64,000 bases of DNA from Chitinophaga pinensis (GCA_945870425.1 CAMBSD010000003.1:124001-188000); one strand, 5' to 3'. Positions 45,760 to 54,964 are shown, counted from the first letter of the stretch. Numbers and translations: made by a program. The notes: generated by a model not told the origin, from the letters alone.

Positions 45760-45913
45760 TTATCAACATTTAACTATTTTTTTCTTCCATTTTGATTTTT
45801 TTTTTTTTGATGTTTTTTTTAAATTGGTTAAAATCAGCAAGTAATTTTTTTCGATATTTTTTTCAATAAAAATACGTTGAAAAGATTTTTTTATGTAAAC
45901 TTTTTTATTCACA
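45760..45913. promoter_or_regulatory. DnaA-box-like sites and T-rich tract upstream of dnaA
   Basis: TTATTCACA at 45905-45913 matches the DnaA box TTATNCACA, and TTATCAACA at 45760-45768 is a one-base variant. Between them lies a very AT-rich stretch with long T runs (about 45774-45870). This could be an origin element or a dnaA autoregulatory site. Only two boxes are seen, so oriC is not established. Confidence 0.4.
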
Positions 45914-45942
45914 TTTACACTCGAAAAGGTAATAAAAAAGTT

Positions 45943-47379
45943 ATGAGCGAAAAGACATGTGAAGGAGTTTGGAACAATATTGTCAAGATAATACAGGATA
46001 ATGTTCCACCTCAAAGTTTTAAAACATGGTTTGAACCCATCAAATCAATCAAATTAGATAACAAAGTATTAACAATACAAGTTCCTAGTCAATTCTTTTA
46101 CGAATGGTTAGAAGAGCACTATGTTACATTGTTGAAAAGAGCATTAAAACAAGAATTAGGAGCAGGCTCCCGTTTAGAGTATAATATAATAGTAGAAAAC
46201 GCTACCTCCAACTCAGCTCCTTATGTAATGAACCTGCCAGGTAGCAATAATGCTAAATCGGATAGTCAAAATATTGGGGTTCCTTTAAATCTAAATCCAG
46301 GTATCAAAAATCCTTTTATTATTCCGGGATTAAAAAAGGTAAATATCGACTCAAACCTAAACTCTAATCTTACTTTTGATAATTTCATTGAAGGAGATTG
46401 TAACAGATTGGCGCGCGCTGCAGGTTTATCTGTAGCTGCTAAACCAGGTGGAACTTCGTTTAACCCTTTAATGATTTTTAGCGAAACGGGTATGGGTAAA
46501 ACCCATTTGGTGCAAGCCATTGGTAACATGATTAAGCAAAACAGCAAAAACAAAATTGTGCTGTATGTGCCTATCGAAAAGTTTACCAACCAATTTGTTG
46601 ATTCGGTTAAAAATAACTCAAACCAAGATTTCTTAAATTTCTACCAACAAGTAGATGTGTTGATAGTGGATGATGTTCAGTTTTTAGAAAACAAACAAAA
46701 AACACAAGAGATTTTCTTTACTATTTTCAATCACCTTCACCAACAAGGTAAACAGCTTATATTAACTAGCGATAGAGCGCCTAAAGACCTAAAAGGTATG
46801 GACGAGCGTTTGTTGAGTCGCTTCAAATGGGGACTTTCAGCAGATATTCAAGTACCTGATTTTGAAACACGTCAAGCCATACTTGAGCACATGATGTACA
46901 ATGATGGTATCAACCTTCATAAAGATGTGGTAGAATATGTAGCACATAACATCAATACCAATGTGCGCGAATTACAAGGTGCTTTGGTAAGTTTATTGGC
47001 ACAAGCTTCGCTTAACCGCAAAGAGGTGACCATTGATTTAGCTAAGCAAATCCTTAAAAACTTTGTTAAAAACAGTTCACGCGAAATTTCAATTGAGTTC
47101 ATACAAAAATTGGTTTGTGATTATTTCCAAATTCCAGTGGAGCATGTAAAATCAAAAACTCGTAAACGTGAGATTGTACAAGCCCGTCAAATCAGTATGT
47201 TTTATGCTAAGGATTTAACCAAATCATCGCTTAAAACCATCGGAATGCACTTTGGTGGCCGAGATCACTCAACGGTTATTCATGCTTGCCAAACGGTAAA
47301 TGATTTAATAGAAACAGACAAAAAATTCAGAGCCGATATTGAAGAAATAGGCAAAAGAATAAAAATGAATTTAGTATAA
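45943..47379 (+). CDS. dnaA: Chromosomal replication initiator DnaA
   Basis: DnaA opens the origin and loads the replicative helicase. I use ATG 45943 (MSEKTCEGVWNNIVK), giving 478 residues; an upstream in-frame ATG at 45877 adds 22 unconserved residues. Domain I is the first 85 residues, a linker with Asn/Ser follows, domain III has Walker A FSETGMGKTH and Walker B VLIVDDVQFLENK, and domain IV has the DnaA signature GGRDHSTVIHAC. A strong terminator follows 5 nt after the stop. Confidence 0.97.
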   Translation: MSEKTCEGVWNNIVKIIQDNVPPQSFKTWFEPIKSIKLDNKVLTIQVPSQFFYEWLEEHYVTLLKRALKQELGAGSRLEYNIIVENATSNSAPYVMNLPGSNNAKSDSQNIGVPLNLNPGIKNPFIIPGLKKVNIDSNLNSNLTFDNFIEGDCNRLARAAGLSVAAKPGGTSFNPLMIFSETGMGKTHLVQAIGNMIKQNSKNKIVLYVPIEKFTNQFVDSVKNNSNQDFLNFYQQVDVLIVDDVQFLENKQKTQEIFFTIFNHLHQQGKQLILTSDRAPKDLKGMDERLLSRFKWGLSADIQVPDFETRQAILEHMMYNDGINLHKDVVEYVAHNINTNVRELQGALVSLLAQASLNRKEVTIDLAKQILKNFVKNSSREISIEFIQKLVCDYFQIPVEHVKSKTRKREIVQARQISMFYAKDLTKSSLKTIGMHFGGRDHSTVIHACQTVNDLIETDKKFRADIEEIGKRIKMNLV

Positions 47380-47383
47380 TTTG

Positions 47384-47414
47384 AAAAGCCAATCAGTGAT
47401 GATTGGCTTTTTTA
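47384..47414 (+). terminator. Intrinsic terminator of dnaA
   Basis: AAAAGCCAATCA (47384-47395) pairs perfectly with TGATTGGCTTTT (47400-47411) around a 4-nt loop, followed by more T. A 12-bp stem directly after the dnaA stop codon. Confidence 0.9.
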
Positions 47415-47480
47415 TGCTGTTGTTTTGATTCTGCCTTCGGTTGGTGTTATCAAGAACAAGATTTTTGATGTTGAATCCCT

Positions 47481-47558
47481 TTTGTCCGTGGTTTGTGTCC
47501 CCACAAACCACATTTCGTGAGTATAGAAGGATTGGTGCGGACACCAACCTTGGACAAA
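47481..47558. repeat. Three-part palindromic repeat between dnaA and hflX
   Basis: Outer arms TTTGTCC (47481-47487) and GGACAAA (47552-47558) enclose a 10-bp hairpin GTGGTTTGTG/CACAAACCAC (47488-47511, loop TCCC) and a second hairpin TTGGTG/CACCAA (47532-47547, loop CGGA). The structure is cloverleaf-like but lacks tRNA features such as a T-loop or CCA stem. Confidence 0.7.
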
Positions 47559-47693
47559 CATCCATCATAGGATAATAGTCCTCAATTCCTGAATGTCTTC
47601 AGGTGTATAAACTCCATGATATTACCCATTTTGTGTTCGCTTATTTATTCATATTATTGTAAGCACAAAACACAATAGATATAGAACCATAGG

Positions 47694-48893
47694 ATGCCCA
47701 AATTATACGATACCCAGAAGAAACAAGAGAAAGCCGTATTGGTGGGTGTTAATCTGCAAGGTCAGAAAATAGAACAAGCCGAAGAATACATAGATGAACT
47801 GGCTTTTTTGGCTCATACTGCCGGTGCAGTGGTGGCTAAAAAATTCATGCAACGACTGCCATACCCAAATCCTCGCACCTTTATTGGTGAAGGAAAATTA
47901 GAAGAAGTAGTAGAATATGTTCAAGCCCATGAAATTGACATGGTGATTTTTGATGATGAATTATCGCCTTCTCAAATCCGAAACCTTGAACACAATATCA
48001 AATGCAAAATCCTCGACCGCAGCAATCTTATCTTAGATATTTTTGCTAGCAGGGCTCGTTCTGCACAATCAAAATTCCAAGTTGAATTGGCACAAGCACA
48101 ATACCTATTACCTCGTTTGACTCGTATGTGGGGACACCTAACAAAACACGCTGGTGGTATTGGTACAAGAGGTCCGGGTGAATCCGAAATTGAAACGGAT
48201 AGAAGGGCATTGCGTGGCATCATTACTAAGTTGAAAGAACGCTTGGATGTGGTAGACAAGCAAGCCGAAACGCGCAGAAAAAACAGAGATGAAAAAGTGC
48301 GTGTGGCCTTGGTGGGATATACCAATGTGGGCAAATCAACAATCATGAATTTATTGAGCAAATCCAACGTCTTTGCTGAAGATAAGCTATTTGCGACATT
48401 GGATTCAACCGTTAGAAAAGTGGTGTTTGATAACATCCCTTTTCTGCTAAGTGATACGGTTGGTTTTATTAGAAAATTACCTCATCAATTGGTCGAATGT
48501 TTTAAGTCAACCTTGGATGAAATTAGAGAAGCGGATGTGTTATTGCATGTGGTAGATGTGAGTCATCCAAACTTTGAAGAACAAATTTTGGTGGTGAATA
48601 AAACCCTTCAAGAAATAAAAGCGGGAGATAAACCCACGCTCATTATCTTCAATAAAATTGATAACTTAAAGGAGCCGCTTGAGATAGATTTTGATGAATT
48701 TGGCAATGAAGAGCCTTACATTGAAAGATTAAAAAGAACTTGGATGGCCAAAGAAAATACACCTGTTATTTTCCTATCGGCTGAAAAGAAAATAAATATT
48801 GCTGAGTTAAGAGATACCATTAAAAATATGGTAATGAATGTGTCGGGCAAGACCATTCATACCTTATATGATATTCAAACAGAAGATATATAA
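47694..48893 (+). CDS. hflX: GTPase HflX
   Basis: HflX binds the large ribosomal subunit and splits or rescues stalled ribosomes. The 399-residue protein has the HflX N-terminal domain (AGAVVAKKFMQRLPYPNPRTFIGEGKLEE) and a basic coiled linker with GGIGTRGPGESEIETDRR. The G domain has G1 GYTNVGKS, G2/G3 ATLDSTVRK and SDTVGFIRKLPH, and G4 FNKIDNL. It is followed after 2 nt by a hotdog thioesterase and after 9 more by menF, so these share a transcript. Confidence 0.97.
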   Translation: MPKLYDTQKKQEKAVLVGVNLQGQKIEQAEEYIDELAFLAHTAGAVVAKKFMQRLPYPNPRTFIGEGKLEEVVEYVQAHEIDMVIFDDELSPSQIRNLEHNIKCKILDRSNLILDIFASRARSAQSKFQVELAQAQYLLPRLTRMWGHLTKHAGGIGTRGPGESEIETDRRALRGIITKLKERLDVVDKQAETRRKNRDEKVRVALVGYTNVGKSTIMNLLSKSNVFAEDKLFATLDSTVRKVVFDNIPFLLSDTVGFIRKLPHQLVECFKSTLDEIREADVLLHVVDVSHPNFEEQILVVNKTLQEIKAGDKPTLIIFNKIDNLKEPLEIDFDEFGNEEPYIERLKRTWMAKENTPVIFLSAEKKINIAELRDTIKNMVMNVSGKTIHTLYDIQTEDI

Positions 48894-48895
48894 AC

Positions 48896-49339
48896 ATGAG
48901 TATATTTAAGTTGGAGGGAGTTACCCTTGAAGCCATGATGGAGCGCAACCGCAACACTTGTAGTGAGTGGATGGGTATTGAGTTTATCGAGATTGGTGAA
49001 GATTTTTTATTGGCACGTATGCCGGTTGACTATAGAACCATTCAGCCTTTGGGGGTGGTTAATGGGGGTGCCTTTTGTGTATTGGCAGAAACAGTGGGCA
49101 GCTTAGCTGCTAACATCTGTATAGATAGAGAGCAGTTTGTGGCAGTTGGTTTAGATATCAATGCCAATCATATTCGCTCGGCTCATAAAGGTTGGGTATA
49201 TGGCAAAGCCACTCCTTATCATTTGGGTAAAACTACCCAAGTTTGGGAGATAAAAATTACAGATGATGAGGGTAAGCTATGCTGTATTAGCCGCTTGACC
49301 ATGTCTGTAATACCAAAGCCTAGCACCCCTTTTAAATAG
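48896..49339 (+). CDS. Hotdog-fold acyl-CoA thioesterase, probably DHNA-CoA hydrolase
   Basis: A 147-residue PaaI-like hotdog protein. The core is VVNGGAFCVLAETVGSLAAN, where the Glu of LAE is the expected catalytic residue. Its gene lies 9 nt before isochorismate synthase, a menaquinone gene, so it probably hydrolyses 1,4-dihydroxy-2-naphthoyl-CoA in menaquinone synthesis, the MenI role. The family as a whole acts on many acyl-CoAs, so this is inferred from position. Confidence 0.82.
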   Translation: MSIFKLEGVTLEAMMERNRNTCSEWMGIEFIEIGEDFLLARMPVDYRTIQPLGVVNGGAFCVLAETVGSLAANICIDREQFVAVGLDINANHIRSAHKGWVYGKATPYHLGKTTQVWEIKITDDEGKLCCISRLTMSVIPKPSTPFK

Positions 49340-49348
49340 TATTTGTAG

Positions 49349-50347
49349 ATGCAGGCCTTTGCTTTGTTCAAACTTCCACAGTCGGATAAAATTTATTTTA
49401 TCAAAGGGCAGATAAGTGCTGATTTGGAAAGTATTGACTTTGCTGATAAACAAACGCATTTTGTTATCTCGCCTTTTGCACAACAAAACAGAGCCTTTGT
49501 AATAAAACCAGATGAAATAAATGAATGGACAGGAGAGACATTTGATTTAAAATATCACAATGATCCACAAGAAAGTGGAACCAGGTCTGAGTATATCCAT
49601 TTTGTGCAGCATGCGGTGGATACCTTAATCTCGCATTCTGATATATATAAGTTTGTGGCAGCAAGGGTTAAAAATATTGATAAGCCCTTTGATTTCGATG
49701 CTTTTGACATGTTTGATAAACTTACTCAAAACTATTCATCTGCCTTTACTTATTTGCTTACTTCTGAAATAACAGGTACTTGGTTAGGTGCAAGTCCTGA
49801 GTTGTTATTGCATCATCAAAATAAGGTATTGACAACCGTAGCATTGGCAGGTACATTAGCCAAAGAACAGTTAGGTGCATGGACTATCAAGGAGATAAAA
49901 GAGCAGAAATGGGTTGAAGATTTTATCTATGAAACCTTGTTGCCTTATTCCGAAGCCCTTGAAAAAAGCCAAACTGAAACCATAAGTTCTGGAGAATTAA
50001 GACACCTGAAATCAACTTTCACAGCTAGATTAAAGCCAGAGCAAAACTCAGTAGGAGAGGTGTTGTCTCAATTGAATCCAACCCCCGCTGTATGTGGCCT
50101 TCCACAAGATGTGGCATATCATTTTATTATGGAAATGGAGGGAATGGATAGGCAGTTGTATAGTGGTTTTGTGGGGGTATTGAATCTTGAAGAACAAACA
50201 CATTTGTATGTGAATATACGTTGTGCTCAGATTTTCGAGAAGCAGATAAATCAATTTGCAGGTGCAGGCATTACATCTTCATCCGTTCCTGAAAAAGAAT
50301 GGTTGGAAACAGAAAATAAAATGGCTGCTATTGGCAAGTTTTTGTAA
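49349..50347 (+). CDS. menF: Isochorismate synthase (menaquinone pathway)
   Basis: MenF converts chorismate to isochorismate, the first committed step of menaquinone synthesis. The 332-residue protein has the chorismate-binding fold: WLGASPELLL, TVALAGTLAKEQ, LNPTPAVCGLPQDVA, YSGFVGVL and GAGITSSSVPEKEWLETENKM, the metal-binding C-terminal motif. It is a bit shorter than MenF of E. coli, as in other Bacteroidota. EntC and similar enzymes make the same product; the neighbouring thioesterase supports MenF. The rest of the men genes are not in the window. Confidence 0.9.
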   Translation: MQAFALFKLPQSDKIYFIKGQISADLESIDFADKQTHFVISPFAQQNRAFVIKPDEINEWTGETFDLKYHNDPQESGTRSEYIHFVQHAVDTLISHSDIYKFVAARVKNIDKPFDFDAFDMFDKLTQNYSSAFTYLLTSEITGTWLGASPELLLHHQNKVLTTVALAGTLAKEQLGAWTIKEIKEQKWVEDFIYETLLPYSEALEKSQTETISSGELRHLKSTFTARLKPEQNSVGEVLSQLNPTPAVCGLPQDVAYHFIMEMEGMDRQLYSGFVGVLNLEEQTHLYVNIRCAQIFEKQINQFAGAGITSSSVPEKEWLETENKMAAIGKFL

Positions 50348-50402
50348 AAGAGCCATTATAAAAACATAGTCATTATAATTTTTTCTTAATTCATAATAAG
50401 TA

Positions 50403-50475
50403 TGGGGCGTCATGGCGTCCCGTTCGAACGGGACGAAGCCATCTAATTTATCGGAAGATTGCTTCACTTAGTTCG
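50403..50475. repeat. Long palindromic repeat between menF and the rsmH-like gene
   Basis: A perfect 20-bp palindrome CGTCCCGTTCGAACGGGACG (50416-50435) is flanked by GAAGCCATCT (50435-50444) and the inverted AGATTGCTTC (50456-50465), 9 of 10 positions, and weaker outer arms. It is more GC-rich than its surroundings. It resembles a dispersed repeat type known in many bacteria with words like GAAGCAATCT and GATTGCTTC. Confidence 0.7.
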
Positions 50476-50528
50476 CAAAGACGTTCAATTAGGAAAGAAG
50501 TCTATTAATAATTCATTAGTTTTGACCC

Positions 50529-51578
50529 ATGGATAATCCAGATTCTAAGCCACCTCGCAGAGTGCGATACAAGGGCACTCACCCTAAAACTTTCAAGGAG
50601 AAATATAAGGAATTGCAACCAGATCGTTATGCTGCTGATATTGAAAAAGTGTTGCTGAAAGGCTATACCCCTGCGGGTATGCATCGTTCTATTTGTGTAA
50701 ACGAAATCATGGATTTTCTAAAAGTGCAGCCGGGACAAGTAGGTATGGATGCTACATTAGGTTATGGTGGACACAGTTTAGAAATTCTAAAAGCATTAAA
50801 CCATCAAGGTAAATTATATGCCACGGATATTGATCCATTAGAATTGCCAAGAACCAAAGAAAGACTGGAGAAGCAGGGTTTTGGAGAAGCAGATATTGTG
50901 ATTCAGAAAATGAATTTTGCGGGTATAGATTTGATTGTTGAAGAAGCGGGTTTATTGAATTTTGTCTTAGCAGATTTGGGTGTATCCTCTATGCAAATTG
51001 ATAACCCAGATAGAGGATTTTCACTAAAGGTAGATGGTCCATTGGATTTAAGATTGAACCCTCAAAATGGAAAATCCGCAGCAAGGTTGTTAGAAAATAT
51101 TTCGCAACAACGCTTAGAAGAAATACTGATTGAAAATTCTGATGAACCTTATGCAGATGTGATTGCAGAGGCTATCATTAAGACCATTGAAAGTGGAAAC
51201 AAAATTCAAACCACCACACAGTTGAAAGATTGTATTAAAGAGGTGCTTGATTTTTTCCCTGCTTCTGAAAGCAAAGACATCATTAAAAAGTCGTGCCAAA
51301 GAACTTTTCAAGCATTGCGCATAGAAGTAAATGATGAGTTCGGTGTATTGAATGCCTTTCTTCAAAAGCTGCCAGATGCTTTATTAGTTGGAGGAAGGGT
51401 AGCCATTTTATCATTTCATTCAGGTGAAGATCGTAGGGTAAAAAAAGCTTTTCAAGCATTTTATAGACAAGGTATATTTAGTGAAATCTCACCAGAACCC
51501 ATTAGGCCAAGTGCTGAAGAGGTGGCAAGCAACCCAAGGGCCCGTTCGGCTAAGTTACGCTGGGCTATTAAGGCTTAA
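50529..51578 (+). CDS. RsmH-family methyltransferase with N-terminal extension
   Basis: A 349-residue SAM-dependent enzyme of the RsmH (MraW) family, which makes N4-methyl-C1402 in 16S rRNA. The family parts are MDATLGYGGHSLEIL, VLADLGVSSMQIDNPDRGFSL, DLRLNP, RTFQALRIEVNDE and AILSFHSGEDRRVK. Against the usual N-terminus (HVPVLL), it has about 50 extra residues with basic PPRRVRYKGTHPKTFKEKYKE and a different opening (GMHRSICVNEIMDFL). It is not in a division cluster. It may be a second, divergent copy; if so the target may differ. Confidence 0.85.
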   Translation: MDNPDSKPPRRVRYKGTHPKTFKEKYKELQPDRYAADIEKVLLKGYTPAGMHRSICVNEIMDFLKVQPGQVGMDATLGYGGHSLEILKALNHQGKLYATDIDPLELPRTKERLEKQGFGEADIVIQKMNFAGIDLIVEEAGLLNFVLADLGVSSMQIDNPDRGFSLKVDGPLDLRLNPQNGKSAARLLENISQQRLEEILIENSDEPYADVIAEAIIKTIESGNKIQTTTQLKDCIKEVLDFFPASESKDIIKKSCQRTFQALRIEVNDEFGVLNAFLQKLPDALLVGGRVAILSFHSGEDRRVKKAFQAFYRQGIFSEISPEPIRPSAEEVASNPRARSAKLRWAIKA

Positions 51579-51608
51579 GACATGCGTATTTTTTTGTAAT
51601 GTCCTTTT

Positions 51609-52499
51609 CTATTCAGCACCTATCATCACCGAAGTCATGGTGAGAGAACCCAGCAATGCTTTATCATTAAAGAAACTTATTGGATCATTTTTTTCCTTCA
51701 ATGCTAAAGCGTACAATAATGGAATATAATGCTCAGGACTTGGAATGGCTTTACGTCCAGCTAACCCAAAATTCTCATAATGTATAAGGGCATCATGGTT
51801 ACCATCCAAAATAAGCTTTTTAAAATTAGTATTCATTTCAATAGCCCAATCAAAGCCAAATTCAGGTTCGTTCATTTTGTCCCAAGCCACCATTCCTAGG
51901 TTATGTACCATATTTCCACTGCCAATAATAAGCACCCCTTTGTGACGCAATGATGCCAGGTCCTTAGCCAATGCATAATGATAAGTTGCAGGTTTTGTAT
52001 AGTCGATGCTAAGTTGCAAAACGGGCACATCCGCGTTAGGATAAAGGTGTTTCATAATGCTCCAAGTGCCATGGTCTAATCCCCATTTTTCGTCAAGGTC
52101 AATGCTGGTGCTTTTGATACTATGTTGTACTTCCTTGGCATAGGTTGGGCTTCCAGTTGCAGGATATTGCACATCAAACAAGGCTTTAGGAAAGCCTCCA
52201 AAATCATGTATGGTGCGAGGTTTCTCCATGGCTGTTACAAAGGTACCTTTGGTTTCCCAATGCGCAGAAACACATAATACCATTTGAGGCTTAGGTATTT
52301 TCTGACCAATGCTTCGCCATTTCTTTACAAATTCGTTTTCTTCAATGGCGTTCATTGGGCTACCATGACCCATAAACATAACTGGCATGGGTTTACTATG
52401 AGCAAGGTTACTTGCTATTTTATTCAAGTCACTCAAATTCATACTTAATGCGGATAAGGGCAGCAGGGATGCTACTTTAATAAAATCTTTCCTATTCAT
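51609..52499 (-). CDS. ygiD: DODA-type extradiol dioxygenase family protein (YgiD-like), probably exported
   Basis: A 296-residue member of the class III extradiol dioxygenase family, like 4,5-DOPA dioxygenase YgiD. Metal-binding histidines lie in MFMGHGSPMNAI, CVSAHWETKG and DHGTWSIMKHLYP. The N-terminus MNRKDFIKVASLLPLSAL is a hydrophobic signal-like segment, similar to the nucleotidase at 44751, so it may be exported. The substrate is uncertain; DOPA-type activity is by family only. It is alone between rsmH-like and rhlE. Confidence 0.85.
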   Translation of the reverse strand: MNRKDFIKVASLLPLSALSMNLSDLNKIASNLAHSKPMPVMFMGHGSPMNAIEENEFVKKWRSIGQKIPKPQMVLCVSAHWETKGTFVTAMEKPRTIHDFGGFPKALFDVQYPATGSPTYAKEVQHSIKSTSIDLDEKWGLDHGTWSIMKHLYPNADVPVLQLSIDYTKPATYHYALAKDLASLRHKGVLIIGSGNMVHNLGMVAWDKMNEPEFGFDWAIEMNTNFKKLILDGNHDALIHYENFGLAGRKAIPSPEHYIPLLYALALKEKNDPISFFNDKALLGSLTMTSVMIGAE

Positions 52500-52659
52500 T
52501 TGGTGATAAACAAAGATCGAAATATTAGAGCTTGAATTAGAGTAGAAATGTCAATCTTTATTTGTTAATAAAAAGGTTAAGCCAAAGTTCTTTTGCATGT
52601 AACCTATAAAAAAGAAAATTGACATAATAAATATACATTACAAATCAGTCATCCTCTCA

Positions 52660-53946
52660 TCAATTAGAAGCTTTTCTTCTAAGGTTATTGTTTGGCTTGG
52701 TAGTTCTATTTCCTTGTGGTGCCCTATTTCCTTGGTTGTTTCCAGCACCTTCGGGTCTTCTTCTTGGGGTGCGGGTAGGGGCTGCTTTCTTGGTTTCTAC
52801 AAAATGGTTTTGCAATGGGAAAGGATGTTCATCAATAACAGGCACAGCCTTACCAATCAATTTATGGATATCACGCAAAAACTCTTTTTCTTCTGCATCA
52901 CAGAATGAAAGGGCTATGCCACTTGCACCCGCACGACCTGTTCTGCCAATACGATGAACATAAGTTTCTGAGATATTTGGCAACTCATAGTTAATTACAT
53001 GCGAAAGGTTGTCAACATCGATACCACGTGCTGCAATATCCGTAGCCACAAGCACTCTTGTGGTTCCATTTTTAAAATTATTTATTGCACTTTGTCTTGC
53101 ATTTTGTGATTTGTTTCCATGAATAGCCTGCGCTTTAACACCTGATTTATCTAAGTCTTTCACAACCCTGTCAGCACCATGTTTGGTGCGGGTAAACACC
53201 AATACACTTTTTATTTTAGGGTCTTCTAATAGGTGTTTTAACAAATGTCTTTTATTGTCTTTGTCAACAAAATAAACGGCTTGCTCAATGGTATCTGCAG
53301 TGCTTGACACCGGAGTTACTTCCACTTTAGCAGGGTTTGATAATATAGTATTCGCCAACTTTTGTATTTCAGAAGGCATGGTAGCCGAGAAAAATAAGGT
53401 CTGACGTTTCTGTGGGATTTTAGCAATTACTTTTTTTACATCATGAATAAAACCCATGTCAAGCATACGATCTGCTTCATCCAATACAAATATTTTAAGG
53501 TGTTGTATGTTTACAAACCTTTGGTTAATTAAGTCTATCAATCTACCAGGTGTAGCAACCAAAATATCAACTCCTCTTTGTAATCCTTGAGTTTGTGCGT
53601 GTTGAGATACACCACCAAAAATTACCAATTGTTTCATGCCTAATCCACGGCCATAGGCTTTAAAACTTTCTTCGATTTGTATGGCGAGTTCGCGTGTAGG
53701 TGTGAGTATTAGGGCTTTGATGCTTTTGTTTCCTGGGTCAACCAATTTTTCTTTATGAAGTAATTGTAGAATAGGAATTGCAAAAGCAGCTGTTTTTCCT
53801 GTGCCTGTTTGCGCGCAGCCTAAAAGGTCGCGTTTTTCAAGGATAAGGGGAATGGATTGTGCTTGAATGGGCGTAGGGGAGGTGTAACCTTCCGTTTTAA
53901 GAGCCTGCATAATAGGCTCAATTAAGTTTAATTCTTCGAATGTCAT
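52660..53946 (-). CDS. rhlE: DEAD-box RNA helicase, RhlE type
   Basis: A 428-residue RNA helicase. Motifs in order: Q motif TSPTPIQAQSIPLI, Walker A AQTGTGKTAAF, PTRELAIQI, VATPGRLID, DEAD in VLDEADRMLDMGF, SAT in FFSATMPSEI, VLVATDIAARGIDVD and HRIGRTGRAG. After about residue 375 comes a basic, Asn/Arg-rich disordered tail (RRRPEGAGNNQGN). RhlE proteins of Bacteroidota act in ribosome assembly and cold adaptation. The gene is alone. Confidence 0.95.
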   Translation of the reverse strand: MTFEELNLIEPIMQALKTEGYTSPTPIQAQSIPLILEKRDLLGCAQTGTGKTAAFAIPILQLLHKEKLVDPGNKSIKALILTPTRELAIQIEESFKAYGRGLGMKQLVIFGGVSQHAQTQGLQRGVDILVATPGRLIDLINQRFVNIQHLKIFVLDEADRMLDMGFIHDVKKVIAKIPQKRQTLFFSATMPSEIQKLANTILSNPAKVEVTPVSSTADTIEQAVYFVDKDNKRHLLKHLLEDPKIKSVLVFTRTKHGADRVVKDLDKSGVKAQAIHGNKSQNARQSAINNFKNGTTRVLVATDIAARGIDVDNLSHVINYELPNISETYVHRIGRTGRAGASGIALSFCDAEEKEFLRDIHKLIGKAVPVIDEHPFPLQNHFVETKKAAPTRTPRRRPEGAGNNQGNRAPQGNRTTKPNNNLRRKASN

Positions 53947-54223
53947 TTATTAATATTAGTTCTGGCTGATGTTTCTCATGCAAGGTGCATGTAATGTAGA
54001 GGAAAACTTAGCCAGTAAGAATTTTACAACAACATATTTGTGCTAGCAGCATCAAGATTTGAAAGCTTGCATAACAAAAGTTTTCAAAGGTAAGGGTAAT
54101 ACTTGGTTATTTATTAAAAAGATTTTTGAGACAAAATTTGAAACTAAGTTATTGCATTCAATTTTATAAATAATTGAATTCTATTTTTGTTTCAAATTCC
54201 TATAGTTGTATAAATAAAATTCT

Positions 54224-54964
54224 ATGAAAAAGAGCTTATTGTTTTTGTCAATGATTCTTTTCTTAATCAACAATGGTATGGCTCAAAACCAAGCCAAAAC
54301 TAATTATCTTAATAAGAATAGTATTGGGGTTGGGTTAAATATTTCTACAAATGGTATAGGTGCCCAACTTGCTTATTCCATTCTAAAAAAGAGCAAATTA
54401 ATAGCTAGGGTAGAAGGTAGATACTTTTATTCTGAAATTAAGGATAGGGAGGTTACATTTCAGCAAACACCCATGCTGGTGAATGGTTATATCAAGCGAG
54501 GTTCAATCGGATTTATGCTTGACTATCATCCTTTTGGTAATTCATTTAAACTTACAACAGGATTTGCCATTTTACTAAACGAAGTACACAATGTTGCCAA
54601 ACTCAGGGATTCATCAGTTCAGGGAAATATTAAGATTAGTCCTGATGAAGTGGGCTCTATTAATATAGACTATAGTATAAAGCCAAGCCCTTATTTTGGC
54701 ATCGGTGTAGGAAAATTAGTACCAAAAAAACGTGTTGGTTTCTCTTTTGAAATTGGAATTTACTATACCGGAATGCCAAATGTAAATTATGAAACAACAA
54801 AATTACTTAAGTTAACTCAAAACTATCTTAAGTATGTAAATTATGGTGCCTTTGTTGATGATTGGTATAAATATTATAGTAAAAATACACTTAATGATGA
54901 TTTTCCTATTATGCCAGTTATCAATTGCGGTTTGAGCATTAAATTGGGTAAAATAGAAAACTAA
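54224..54964 (+). CDS. Exported outer-membrane barrel-like protein, unknown function
   Basis: A 246-residue protein with a signal peptide (about 1-20, ending NGMAQ) and a mature part with many alternating hydrophobic and glycine residues, such as NSIGVGLNISTNGIGAQLAYSI and YFGIGVGKLV, as in small outer-membrane barrels. It ends SIKLGKIEN. I do not recognise the family. The gene is 69 nt upstream of hrpB, without an evident link. Confidence 0.65.
   Translation: MKKSLLFLSMILFLINNGMAQNQAKTNYLNKNSIGVGLNISTNGIGAQLAYSILKKSKLIARVEGRYFYSEIKDREVTFQQTPMLVNGYIKRGSIGFMLDYHPFGNSFKLTTGFAILLNEVHNVAKLRDSSVQGNIKISPDEVGSINIDYSIKPSPYFGIGVGKLVPKKRVGFSFEIGIYYTGMPNVNYETTKLLKLTQNYLKYVNYGAFVDDWYKYYSKNTLNDDFPIMPVINCGLSIKLGKIEN

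Noticed and set aside
45763-46014. An 83-codon minus-strand ORF over the dnaA start
   Set aside because: Its Lys-rich sequence comes from the T-runs upstream of dnaA. The dnaA frame is certain.
47481-47558. tRNA-like cloverleaf
   Set aside because: The hairpins lack anticodon, D-loop and T-loop consensus and the 3' CCA-side stem. It is a palindromic repeat.
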